Assembly: GCA_003245395.1 (NCBI GenBank)
Contig: QKDF01000219.1
Span: forward strand, 1-13,440
DNA: 13,440 bases
Source of the DNA: Clostridia bacterium
Lineage (GTDB): Bacteria; Bacillota; Clostridia; Oscillospirales; Oscillospiraceae
Direction: 5' to 3'
Positions 1-7,400 of this stretch are shown in pieces; the first letter of the stretch is position 1; every line of letters begins with the position of its first letter. The position numbers and the translations under genes are program-made. The notes under the pieces were generated by a model. That model ran no database searches, was not told where the DNA came from, and worked only from the letters and a program-made list of their open reading frames with translations.

Positions 1-1891
1 ATCCTTCCGCCAGACCGTAAGCCTCTTTGACCCGGACAATAGGATAAACCGTATCCATAATCCGCACAATTTCGCCGCCGGAGGCATCGTGGATAATATC
101 GGAGCTGTTCATCCGGAAGGACTGGCGGATATTGTGGATGGGAATTGTAAACAGGGAACCGCCCACAGTCACTTCCATTCCGTCCATGATCGCCATGGTC
201 AGAGGGATACGCAGCGTGGTGGTCATGCCCTGCCCGGGCACGCTGGTGATGGAGACGGCGCCGCCCACCTCCTCCACATTCTTTTTGACCACGTCCATAC
301 CCACACCACGGCCGGAGAACTCCGTAACCTGGGTGTTGGTGGAAAAGCCCGGCATCAGAAGGAAATTCAGGATTTCCCGCTCACTGTACTCCAGATCCGG
401 GCTGGCAATACCCACGTCGATGGCCTTTTTCAGCACTTTGTCCAGGTTGACGCCCTGGCCGTCATCCCGAACCTGGATGACAATTTCACCGCCAGTATGC
501 GCGGCGGAAAGGACGATCTCGCCCACCGGGTCCTTACCCGCGGCGATCCGCTCGTCTTCGCTCTCCTCGATTCCGTGATCCATGGAGTTGCGGACAATGT
601 GCATCAGCGGGTCGCCGATGTTGTCCACCACGGTCTTGTCAACCTCGGTATCCTCACCCTCCAGAACCAGACGGGCCCGCTTGTCCAGCTTGCGGCCCAT
701 GTCCCGTACGATGCGCTGCATCTTCTGGAAGGTAGCCAACAGGGGAACCATTCGCAGCGACATGGCCACGTCCTGCAGTTCATCTGTCAGCTTGCGCAGC
801 TGCCGGGCGGACTTGCTGAAGTTGTCCAGTTTCAGATCCTTCAGATCCGAGGACGCCGTGAGCATGGATTCAGTAATGACAATTTCGCCCACCACATCCA
901 TCAGGTGATTGAGCTTGCTCAGGTTGACGCTGATGAGGTTCTCTCGGGTATGCTGGGCCGACTGACCCTGCTGAGCCGCTCCGCCCTCTTGCGCCGCCTG
1001 AGCGCCGGCAGTTTCCGCCGCGGCCTTCTTCTGCGGTGCCGAGGTTCCGCCGGCGGTCTTTTGCGGTGCTTTCGCCTCTGGTGATGCATCGCCGGTCTGA
1101 TATCCTTTTACCGAGCCGGAGGACGCCACCACCTTTGCAGCCTTATCTCGGTCTTCCGCATTGCGGAACGAAATCAAAAAGCCCTGGGATACAATCGTCT
1201 CGGCGGTTTCGGGCGCTTCCTCCACGTTGGCGGGAGAGAATGTGAAATCCTCCTCGCTGCAGATGCTGCGGATCTCCGTTACCAGCATGAACGCCCGCAG
1301 ATTTTCCATCCCCACGCCCTCGTCAAAAAAGATGCGCAGCGTACAGGGAAAGCCGGCGTCAGCAGCTGCGGCGGAAACGGGTGCCGCCGCAGAAACGGAA
1401 GCGGCCGATCCGGAAGCGGGGGTAGCCGTCGGCGCGGGAACGGAGGAAGACTTTGGTGTCTCGGCCTGCTGCTCTTCTCCCTTAATTTTCGCAATTAAAC
1501 TATTAATTTTTTCAAGGAGCTGGCCGATGTTATTGGAAAGGGGCTGGCCGTTTTCGACTTTCTCCACTTCTCCGCGGAAATAGTCAATGGATTGGAAAAT
1601 CAGGTCAAACAAAGCGGGACGGTTTTCCTCCGCCACAATGTCCATTCCTTTTTCTCGGATGACAAAAAACAAATCTTCCATCCGATGTGCCACCGTGGAA
1701 AGGGAGTCGTATTCCATCATGGCAGAAGCGCCCTTGATGGTGTGCATGATGCGGAAAATCTCATTCACATCGTTCTGTGAAAATGTGTCGGCCTGCTCGG
1801 CAGCAAGGACAATACTGTCAAGCTGTTCCAACAGGGAGCCGGTTTCGTAGAGATAAGTGTCCAGGATGCTTTCGCTGCCGTCGTTACCCAT
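1..1891 (-). CDS. cheA: Chemotaxis histidine kinase CheA (3' end outside window)
   Basis: CheA autophosphorylates on a histidine and passes the phosphate to CheY (and CheB/CheV) in the membrane-associated receptor-CheW-CheA array. Reading the minus strand from the ATG at 1891 gives 630 codons before the window edge. Seen: an N-terminal HPt domain with the phospho-acceptor motif IMHTIKGA (His50); an Ala/Pro/Ser-rich linker at about 140-178; a P2-like CheY-binding segment at about 180-255; a second Ala/Gln/Gly-rich linker; a P3 dimerisation helix pair at about 315-375; and a P4 ATPase with N-box HIVRNSMDHGIE (about 430), G1 DDGQGV (about 473), F-box GFSTN (about 513) and G2 GRGVGMD (about 525). 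The P5 CheW-like domain starts near 565 and is cut by the window; family members are usually about 670-700 residues. The ribosome binding site AGAAAGG lies at 1909-1903, 11 nt from the ATG. It is transcribed divergently from the FliK-like gene behind a sigma-28-type promoter. All kinase motifs are intact, so it is expected to be active. Confidence 0.97.
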   Translation of the reverse strand, partial: MGNDGSESILDTYLYETGSLLEQLDSIVLAAEQADTFSQNDVNEIFRIMHTIKGASAMMEYDSLSTVAHRMEDLFFVIREKGMDIVAEENRPALFDLIFQSIDYFRGEVEKVENGQPLSNNIGQLLEKINSLIAKIKGEEQQAETPKSSSVPAPTATPASGSAASVSAAAPVSAAAADAGFPCTLRIFFDEGVGMENLRAFMLVTEIRSICSEEDFTFSPANVEEAPETAETIVSQGFLISFRNAEDRDKAAKVVASSGSVKGYQTGDASPEAKAPQKTAGGTSAPQKKAAAETAGAQAAQEGGAAQQGQSAQHTRENLISVNLSKLNHLMDVVGEIVITESMLTASSDLKDLKLDNFSKSARQLRKLTDELQDVAMSLRMVPLLATFQKMQRIVRDMGRKLDKRARLVLEGEDTEVDKTVVDNIGDPLMHIVRNSMDHGIEESEDERIAAGKDPVGEIVLSAAHTGGEIVIQVRDDGQGVNLDKVLKKAIDVGIASPDLEYSEREILNFLLMPGFSTNTQVTEFSGRGVGMDVVKKNVEEVGGAVSITSVPGQGMTTTLRIPLTMAIMDGMEVTVGGSLFTIPIHNIRQSFRMNSSDIIHDASGGEIVRIMDTVYPIVRVKEAYGLAEG

Positions 1892-1947
1892 AAAAGAAGT
1901 CGCCTTTCTTTATGTTTTCTGTTTCTATACCGGAGCATCCCGTAAAG

Positions 1948-1962
1948 AGATACTTGGTATCT
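1948..1962. promoter_or_regulatory. Perfect inverted repeat at the predicted cheA transcription start
   Basis: AGATAC-TTG-GTATCT is a perfect palindrome with 6-bp arms and a 3-bp centre. It lies immediately downstream of the predicted sigma-28 -10 element, covering roughly the first 15 transcribed bases of cheA. It could be an operator for a dimeric repressor or a small hairpin at the 5' end of the mRNA. The arms are short, so chance is a real alternative. Confidence 0.3.
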
Positions 1963-1969
1963 GTTTTAT

Positions 1970-1996
1970 TTATCGGTCTGTTTCCTCAAAAGTTAA
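1970..1996 (-). promoter_or_regulatory. Sigma-28 (SigD/FliA)-type promoter for cheA
   Basis: On the minus strand the sequence reads TTAACTTT (1996-1989), an 11-nt spacer, then ACCGATAA (1977-1970). The E. coli sigma-28 consensus is TAAAGTTT-N11-GCCGATAA, so the -35 matches 6 of 8, the -10 matches 7 of 8, and the spacing is exact. The predicted start of transcription is near 1963, leaving a leader of roughly 70 nt before the cheA ATG. Control of chemotaxis genes by sigma-28 is standard in flagellated bacteria, which fits. The function is inferred from the match and was not tested. Confidence 0.7.
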
Positions 1997-2054
1997 GCCC
2001 TTTTGAAAGAATTGATCTGCCGAAAATCCTAAAAGTGAAACGGGGTCGTCGCTT

Positions 2055-3488
2055 ATGCCTGAAATCATGAACATTACAAATTCCACTCCCGGCTATGACA
2101 CGGCTGCGGGCAACCGCTCCATTCCAAATACCATCAACGACCCCAGCGTTCAAAATATTCCAAACCCCTCCCGGGTAACCCGTCCGGACGCCAACACCGG
2201 TGAGCAGCAAAGCGCCTCCGAAGGACAGTCCGGCCCCCTGCGCTATGACTCCAACTTCCAATCTTTTCTCCAGAGGCTGAACAGCTCCGGCGATACGGTG
2301 AGCGAGCTGGTCCGTCTGCTGTCAGGAAACTCCCGAACCATAGTTTCCTCGGGCCTGCAGGCCGGGACGGCAAGTGAACTGTCCCGTGTTCTGCAAATGC
2401 TGGAGATGAGTGAAGGGGAATTTTTGCAGTTTCTCAAGGATCAGGCTGCCTCCGGCACCCGTTTTGGCGGCCCGCTGTTTGACCTGCTGCGCTCGGCGTA
2501 CCGCAATGCCGGCTCTCTGGGCCTGCAGGGTGACATCGGGCAATTTCTGAAGCAGTACGGCGACTGGGCCGCCACAGACCATATCGAAGCGACCCTGATG
2601 CTGCGTCTCAATCAGATCGCCAGAGCCATGCCCCGCAGCTGGGGCGGACGGGTGACGGAGTTTATTTCCCTGCTGCAAAACGGCATTGCCGCCGGAGACC
2701 GGACCGGAAACCTCAAGCTGCTGCAAAGCCAGATTGTGCCGTATCTGTCCGACTATGTGGGCCGTTCTCACGACATGGGGCGCGCCCGGGGGCTGCTGAC
2801 CATGCTGGTGCTGGATGTGTCCAGATACGAAAATGGCTCGCAGGAAAACCTGCTGGTCTCTTTGCACCATCTGATGAATTACGGAGCTTTAAAAGACAGT
2901 CTGGGCAATCTGGACGATACAGCCCTGCTCAGCCTCCTCCATCACGCCGCATCCGGGCAAGGAACAGGGCACAGCGTATTCGCCGACCATTTGGCTGCCG
3001 CAGCCGGCACGGCCCTCCGGGGCTCCATGGGTACCGAGGCACAGGAGGTCTTCCGCAATCTGGTGAATTCGCAGCTGGTCAACGAAAGTGTCTATATGCC
3101 GCTCAACCACTATCTTCTCCCCCTTAAGTGGAAGAATCGGACCATGTTCTCCGAGCTGTGGGTCGATCCCGACGCGGAAAAAAATCAGGAGCAGGGAGAC
3201 GGCCAACCCCGCACAATCCGGCTGCTTCTCAAAGCGGACGTGCAGTCTTTGGGCCTGTTTGATGTGGTGCTGACCTGCCGGGGAAAAACGGTCAATCTGG
3301 ATGTACGCTGTCCGGAGCAGGTCGCCTCGTTTTCAGATCAGATTCAAAGCACCCTTTCGGAAATCCTCAGAGATAACGGACTGGAAGCCGGGGCCGTCCA
3401 GGTAGAAAAGCTGGAACGCCTCTTGACGGTTTCCGAAATATTTCCTACAATCTTTAATGGGAGGGACAGCATCAATGTCAAAGTTTGA
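2055..3488 (+). CDS. FliK-like flagellar hook-length control family protein (YlqG-like)
   Basis: This is a 477-residue cytoplasmic-type protein with no signal peptide or membrane segment. Residues 1-70 are polar, rich in Asn, Ser, Pro and Gln, and look disordered. Residues about 70-350 are Leu/Ala-rich and mostly helical in character. Residues about 385-477 resemble the C-terminal domain of FliK (hook-length control): the pattern runs LLLKADVQSLGLFDVVLTC, then a VNLDV strand, then a helix ending in DNGL and a final QVEKL strand. In FliK this domain contacts FlhB and switches flagellar export from hook to filament subunits. The next gene encodes just an FlhB C-domain and overlaps this one by 14 bp, which strongly supports a FliK/FlhB-type partnership, as in the Bacillus ylqG-ylqH pair. 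The start is the first ATG after an in-frame stop at 2013-2015; the ribosome binding site is weak (GGGG at 2042-2045). A true hook-length role is inferred; a paralogous function is equally possible. Confidence 0.7.
   Translation: MPEIMNITNSTPGYDTAAGNRSIPNTINDPSVQNIPNPSRVTRPDANTGEQQSASEGQSGPLRYDSNFQSFLQRLNSSGDTVSELVRLLSGNSRTIVSSGLQAGTASELSRVLQMLEMSEGEFLQFLKDQAASGTRFGGPLFDLLRSAYRNAGSLGLQGDIGQFLKQYGDWAATDHIEATLMLRLNQIARAMPRSWGGRVTEFISLLQNGIAAGDRTGNLKLLQSQIVPYLSDYVGRSHDMGRARGLLTMLVLDVSRYENGSQENLLVSLHHLMNYGALKDSLGNLDDTALLSLLHHAASGQGTGHSVFADHLAAAAGTALRGSMGTEAQEVFRNLVNSQLVNESVYMPLNHYLLPLKWKNRTMFSELWVDPDAEKNQEQGDGQPRTIRLLLKADVQSLGLFDVVLTCRGKTVNLDVRCPEQVASFSDQIQSTLSEILRDNGLEAGAVQVEKLERLLTVSEIFPTIFNGRDSINVKV
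3459..3465 (+). promoter_or_regulatory. Ribosome binding site that fixes the FlhB-like start
   Basis: GGGAGGG lies 9 nt before the ATG at 3475. An in-frame ATG at 3457 overlaps this site itself and has no such element in front of it, so 3475 is preferred. The site sits inside the end of the upstream coding region, consistent with translational coupling. Confidence 0.75.
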
Positions 3489-3816
3489 CACGCCAAATCT
3501 GCCCACAGGGCGGGCAGTGGCCCTCCAGTACGAAGGCGCGGATCGTGCGCCGGTTGTGGTTGCCTCCGGAATGGGGTATCTGGCCGAAAAGATCGTGGAG
3601 GTGGCCACCGAAAACGGCGTGCCTGTCTACGAAGACAACTCTCTGGCCACGATGCTCTCCCGCCTGGAGCTGGGCGAGGAAATCCCGCCCTCTTTATATC
3701 AGGCCATCGTAGATATCTACATTTACTTTTTGGAATTTGATCCTTCCAACCCCGACCGGACCCGCCGTCGCTCCGACGCCGAGGGGCCGGACGCCGCTGC
3801 GCACAAGGAGGCGTAA
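3475..3816 (+). CDS. Stand-alone FlhB C-terminal-domain-like protein (YlqH type, EscU/YscU/HrcU family)
   Basis: This is a 113-residue protein matching the cytoplasmic C-terminal domain of FlhB/YscU export-switch proteins without the four membrane helices. Seen: RAVALQYEG followed by APVVVASG, LAEKIVEVA, GVPVYEDNSLATML, LELGEEIPPSLYQAIVDIYIYFLEF. These follow the familiar FlhB order of AVALKY, APKVVAKG, helix, IPxxENxxLAxxL, LELGxEIPxELYxAVAEVLAYVY. Full-length FlhB has the self-cleaving NPTH loop just before AVALKY; here the same place reads LPTGR, so both the cleavage Asn and the His are missing and the protein resembles the already-cleaved fragment. The last 20 or so residues are Arg/Asp-rich and probably flexible. 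It overlaps the FliK-like gene by 14 bp and is followed after one base by the PilZ gene. It is a probable accessory or modulator of flagellar export; the exact role is unknown. Confidence 0.85.
   Translation: MSKFDTPNLPTGRAVALQYEGADRAPVVVASGMGYLAEKIVEVATENGVPVYEDNSLATMLSRLELGEEIPPSLYQAIVDIYIYFLEFDPSNPDRTRRRSDAEGPDAAAHKEA
3805..3811 (+). promoter_or_regulatory. Ribosome binding site that fixes the first PilZ start
   Basis: A perfect AAGGAGG lies 6 nt before the ATG at 3818, inside the last codons of the FlhB-like gene. It shows that translation begins at 3818 and not at an upstream in-frame ATG at 3737, which would lie deep inside the FlhB-like gene. Confidence 0.85.
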
Positions 3817-3817
3817 C

Positions 3818-4414
3818 ATGGCACTGAATTATCCGTGTATGATTACTGACAGCCGAAACACCCCGCTCTCCCGCGGCATTCTGGAGAGTGCTCCCTCCGA
3901 GAACGTATGGCATGTGCGGGTACTTGACGGCGGAATCGGACATGTGCTGGAGCACAACGTCATACAACTGATCGGCATGGCCGACGATCTGCCCGGCATG
4001 AAGGGCAGCATCATCGACAGCCGTGGAAATGACGTTTTGGTTGTGGAACGCATCAGCCCCCTCGGGATAGAGGCGCGGCAGAATCTGCGGGTACCCGTTT
4101 GCTTTGACAGCTTTCTTTATCCCGTCTCCGGCTCCTGGCAGGGGAGACGCGCCATTGTCAGCCACGATCTAAGCTGTGGGGGAATCGCCTTTGTCTGCAC
4201 CCCCCCACCGGAGATGGGCGAAATTGTGGAGCTGGCTATTCCAATCATGACTTACCCGCTTCTTCTGAAGGCAAAAGTGATCCGACATACACCCTCTCAA
4301 TCCGGCGGACACACAATTGTGTCCGCGGAATTCGTGGGCATGATCCACGACGAGGAAGTTCTGGTGCGGGAGGCGGTCTTCAGTCAGCAGATCCGCAACC
4401 GCGTCGCCGGCTGA
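3818..4414 (+). CDS. PilZ-domain protein, probable c-di-GMP receptor (YcgR-like architecture)
   Basis: This is a 198-residue cytoplasmic protein. The C-terminal part is a PilZ domain with both ligand motifs: RQNLR (Arg87 and Arg91, the RxxxR motif) and DLSCGG (Asp117, Ser119, Gly122, the D/NxSxxG motif). The first 85 or so residues form a small, strand-rich domain with the pattern of the YcgR/PilZN N-terminal barrel. In characterised relatives such as YcgR of E. coli and YpfA/DgrA of B. subtilis, c-di-GMP binding lets the protein slow the flagellar motor. The start is fixed by the AAGGAGG at 3805, and the gene follows the FlhB-like stop codon by one base. c-di-GMP binding is likely since all motif residues are present. 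The target (motor, export switch or surface protein export) is not shown by the sequence. Confidence 0.85.
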   Translation: MALNYPCMITDSRNTPLSRGILESAPSENVWHVRVLDGGIGHVLEHNVIQLIGMADDLPGMKGSIIDSRGNDVLVVERISPLGIEARQNLRVPVCFDSFLYPVSGSWQGRRAIVSHDLSCGGIAFVCTPPPEMGEIVELAIPIMTYPLLLKAKVIRHTPSQSGGHTIVSAEFVGMIHDEEVLVREAVFSQQIRNRVAG

Positions 4415-4448
4415 TTCCGGTTAAATTTTTTCCGAAAGGACTCTTGGT

Positions 4449-7400
4449 ATGATGAACAATGACTTGCCCCGTCTGCACAGGATCAAAACGCGGCTGATGT
4501 CGGCTCTGCTGGCGGCAGCGATGGCGATTTCTTTGCTGCCGGCGTTAACCCCCTCTGTCCACGCTGCGTCCTGGATGGACCCCTATCTTGAAAAGCTGGT
4601 TTCCTGGGGAGTCATGCGGGGAGACCTGAGCGGAAACTTAAACGCCGACCGCGCTATCACGCGAGCGGAATTTGTCACGCTGATTAACCGGGCGTTTGGC
4701 TACGACGAAACCGGAACCGTCCCGTTTTCGGACGTCAAATCCACTGACTGGTATTACGACGATATCAATATCGGCTATAATACGGGCTATTTCAACGGCA
4801 CCTCCGCCACCACCGCATCTCCCTACGACACGGTGACGCGCGAACAAGCGGCGGTTCTTCTCAGCCGCAATCTGATGTTGGACAATCAGTCCGGTGAAAC
4901 CACGGACTTCACCGACAGCCGCAGCATCGGCACCTGGAGCCGCGGGCTGATCTCCAGCGCCGTATCCGAAGGAATTCTCCACGGTTATACCGACGGCTCT
5001 TTCAAGCCTAAACAGAGCATCACCCGCGGTCAGATGGCCGTCATGCTGGTCAACGCCATCGGAACCCTGGTGAATACCTCCGGCGATCAGACCCTTGGCG
5101 GTGTGTACGGAAACGTGACCATCTCCGCCGACGGCGTCACCCTGCGGGACACCACCATCACCGGAAACCTGTACATTACCGGCGGCGTAGGCAAAGGTTA
5201 TGTAAACCTCGAGAATGTGACGGTTCTGGGCAAAATCGTGATCTGCGGAGCCGGCGAAAGCAATGACGGCAGCGACAGTATTCTGCTGCGCAATGTCACG
5301 GCCCCTTCGCTGATCGTGGACAGCCTGGCCAACCAATATGTCACCATCCGCGCCGACGGCGACACCAAGATCGACTCCACCAGCGTCCGCACCCCCACCT
5401 ATTTGGAGGACGCCACCGGAGACAGCGACGGATTCCTGAACGTACAGGTGGACGGGGAGGACGGCACCACGCTGGATGTGGCCGGAAATCTCAAGGAGAT
5501 CACAACCCTGACACCCAAGTCCACCGTAAATGTGAACAGAGGCTCCGTGATGTCGCTGAACGTGGATGAAAATGCGGCCGGCTCCACGGTAAGCGTGGCC
5601 TCAGGCGCATCCGTGGATCAACTGAATCTGGATGTAGGCACCTCCGTCACCGGAACCGGCGACGTGCAGGAGCTCAACGTCAACGCGGCGGGTACCTCCA
5701 CCACTATGGTGCCGGATACCATCACCATTCGTCCCGGCCTGACGGCCAGTATTCAGGGGACGGTCATGGATTCCGTGGCGGCGGCAGAATCCTCCGCCGA
5801 CCCCAGACTGCTGTCCGGATATCCCACGATTAAGGAGATCAATCCCACTTCGGCTTCCGCTGTAATGCGGACAAATAAGTCCGGCACCATTTACTGGGCC
5901 CTTACATCCATTACAGATGGCTCCGCAGGGGAGGAGGCGCTGCTCTCTCCCGCCTCCGATGCCACCGTTCTTAAAAGCGGCTCCATTAAGGCTTCCGCGT
6001 CCAACACGGATTATACCGCCAAACTCAGCGGACTGACTTCCGACGGATCCTACTATCTGTCCGCCATGCTGGTGGACGCGCGGGGACAGCACAGCCCGGT
6101 GAAAGTAGCGTCGTTCACCACTCCGGACAACACCACGCCCAACTTCGCCTCGGGCTATCCGTATCTGTCAAAAATCACCAATGTGGCTGCTCAGGTCACC
6201 GTGATGCCCACCAAGACCTGCCGGCTGTACTATGCGCTTCTGCCCAAGGGCAGCACAGCTCCCACCGCCAAGGATTTCCGAGCCAACGCCGTCTCCGGAA
6301 ATCTGGGTATGGGCAGCGTGGACGTGACGAAAAACGTTCCCTCTGTGTTTTATGTCAACAGCAAGCCGCTGACCGAACTGGCCAGCTATGACCTGTATCT
6401 GTGGCTGACAGATGTAGACGGTGCCCATAGCTCCGCCGTCAAAAAGCTATCCTTCACCACCGTGGACAAAACACCTCCGACGTTTTCGAGCACCCCCACC
6501 GTCACCTCCATTAAGGAAACCTCGGTGGCTCTGTCGGCTGCTTTGGACGAAGCCGGCACCATTTACTGGGTGGCTGTGAAAGAGGGAACCGAGTATCCCA
6601 AGCCCTCCGCCAATCAGTCGTCTTCTCCCGCGCTGGACAGCGAAGCGGCAAAGCTCCAGGTGGCCAACGGCATGAACGCCCTGAAAAGCGGCAAAGTCAC
6701 CGCCACAGCCAACAAAACAGTGGCTATCACCATCAGCGGTCTGACGGCAGAGACCGCCTACGATGTCTACTACCTGGCCCAGGACAAGGCGGGCAACTAT
6801 TCCGTCGCGGTACAGAAGATCACCATTCATACGCTGGATACCAATCCGCCCGCCATTTCCCAGTCCTTTACCCGCACCAACGATACGGCGGGGCTGTCCC
6901 CTCTGGCGGATACCGACATCGCCATCACCTTCAGCGAAAGCGTCCAGGATATTTCCACGGGGCAGCAGCTCCTTGTGCTCTATCAGACTTCCCAGGATAC
7001 CTCCAAAACCGACACGGAGCGCACCAACGCCGCGGCCAGTCTGGTGAGCATTCTGCGCAAAGATATTCAGCTCTATGATGCGTCCAAGACGCCCGCCGAG
7101 CTGGTGACGGAGCGCACCGCGGCCAACGAGGGGACAATCGGAGACGGCTGGGTCATCGACTATCGCGACGCTGTGGTCTCCTCCGACGATGGGAAGGTGG
7201 TTGTCACCTTTAAAAATGACACCAATCTGAATCTGGAGAGCGGCGGCAAATACTATTTCCAGATTCAAAATATCGCCGACACCTCCAGCAATAAAAACAT
7301 CATTACCCCAAATCCCCAAAAGCTGACCCAGTTCGCCACCGTCTTTGCCCAGGTCAATCTGTCCAGCACGGACGCCTCGGGTACGCTTACCGGCGGTTCT

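Noticed and set aside
89..1084. 331-codon plus-strand open frame over cheA
   Set aside because: The minus strand encodes an intact CheA with all kinase motifs; the plus frame is His/Gly/Leu-rich with no recognisable domain, typical of a shadow frame.
2019..2026. GCCGAAAA, a 7-of-8 match to a sigma-28 -10 box in front of the FliK-like gene
   Set aside because: No -35-like sequence is present at 10-12 bp spacing upstream, so it does not make a convincing promoter. I could not identify the promoter of the six-gene unit.
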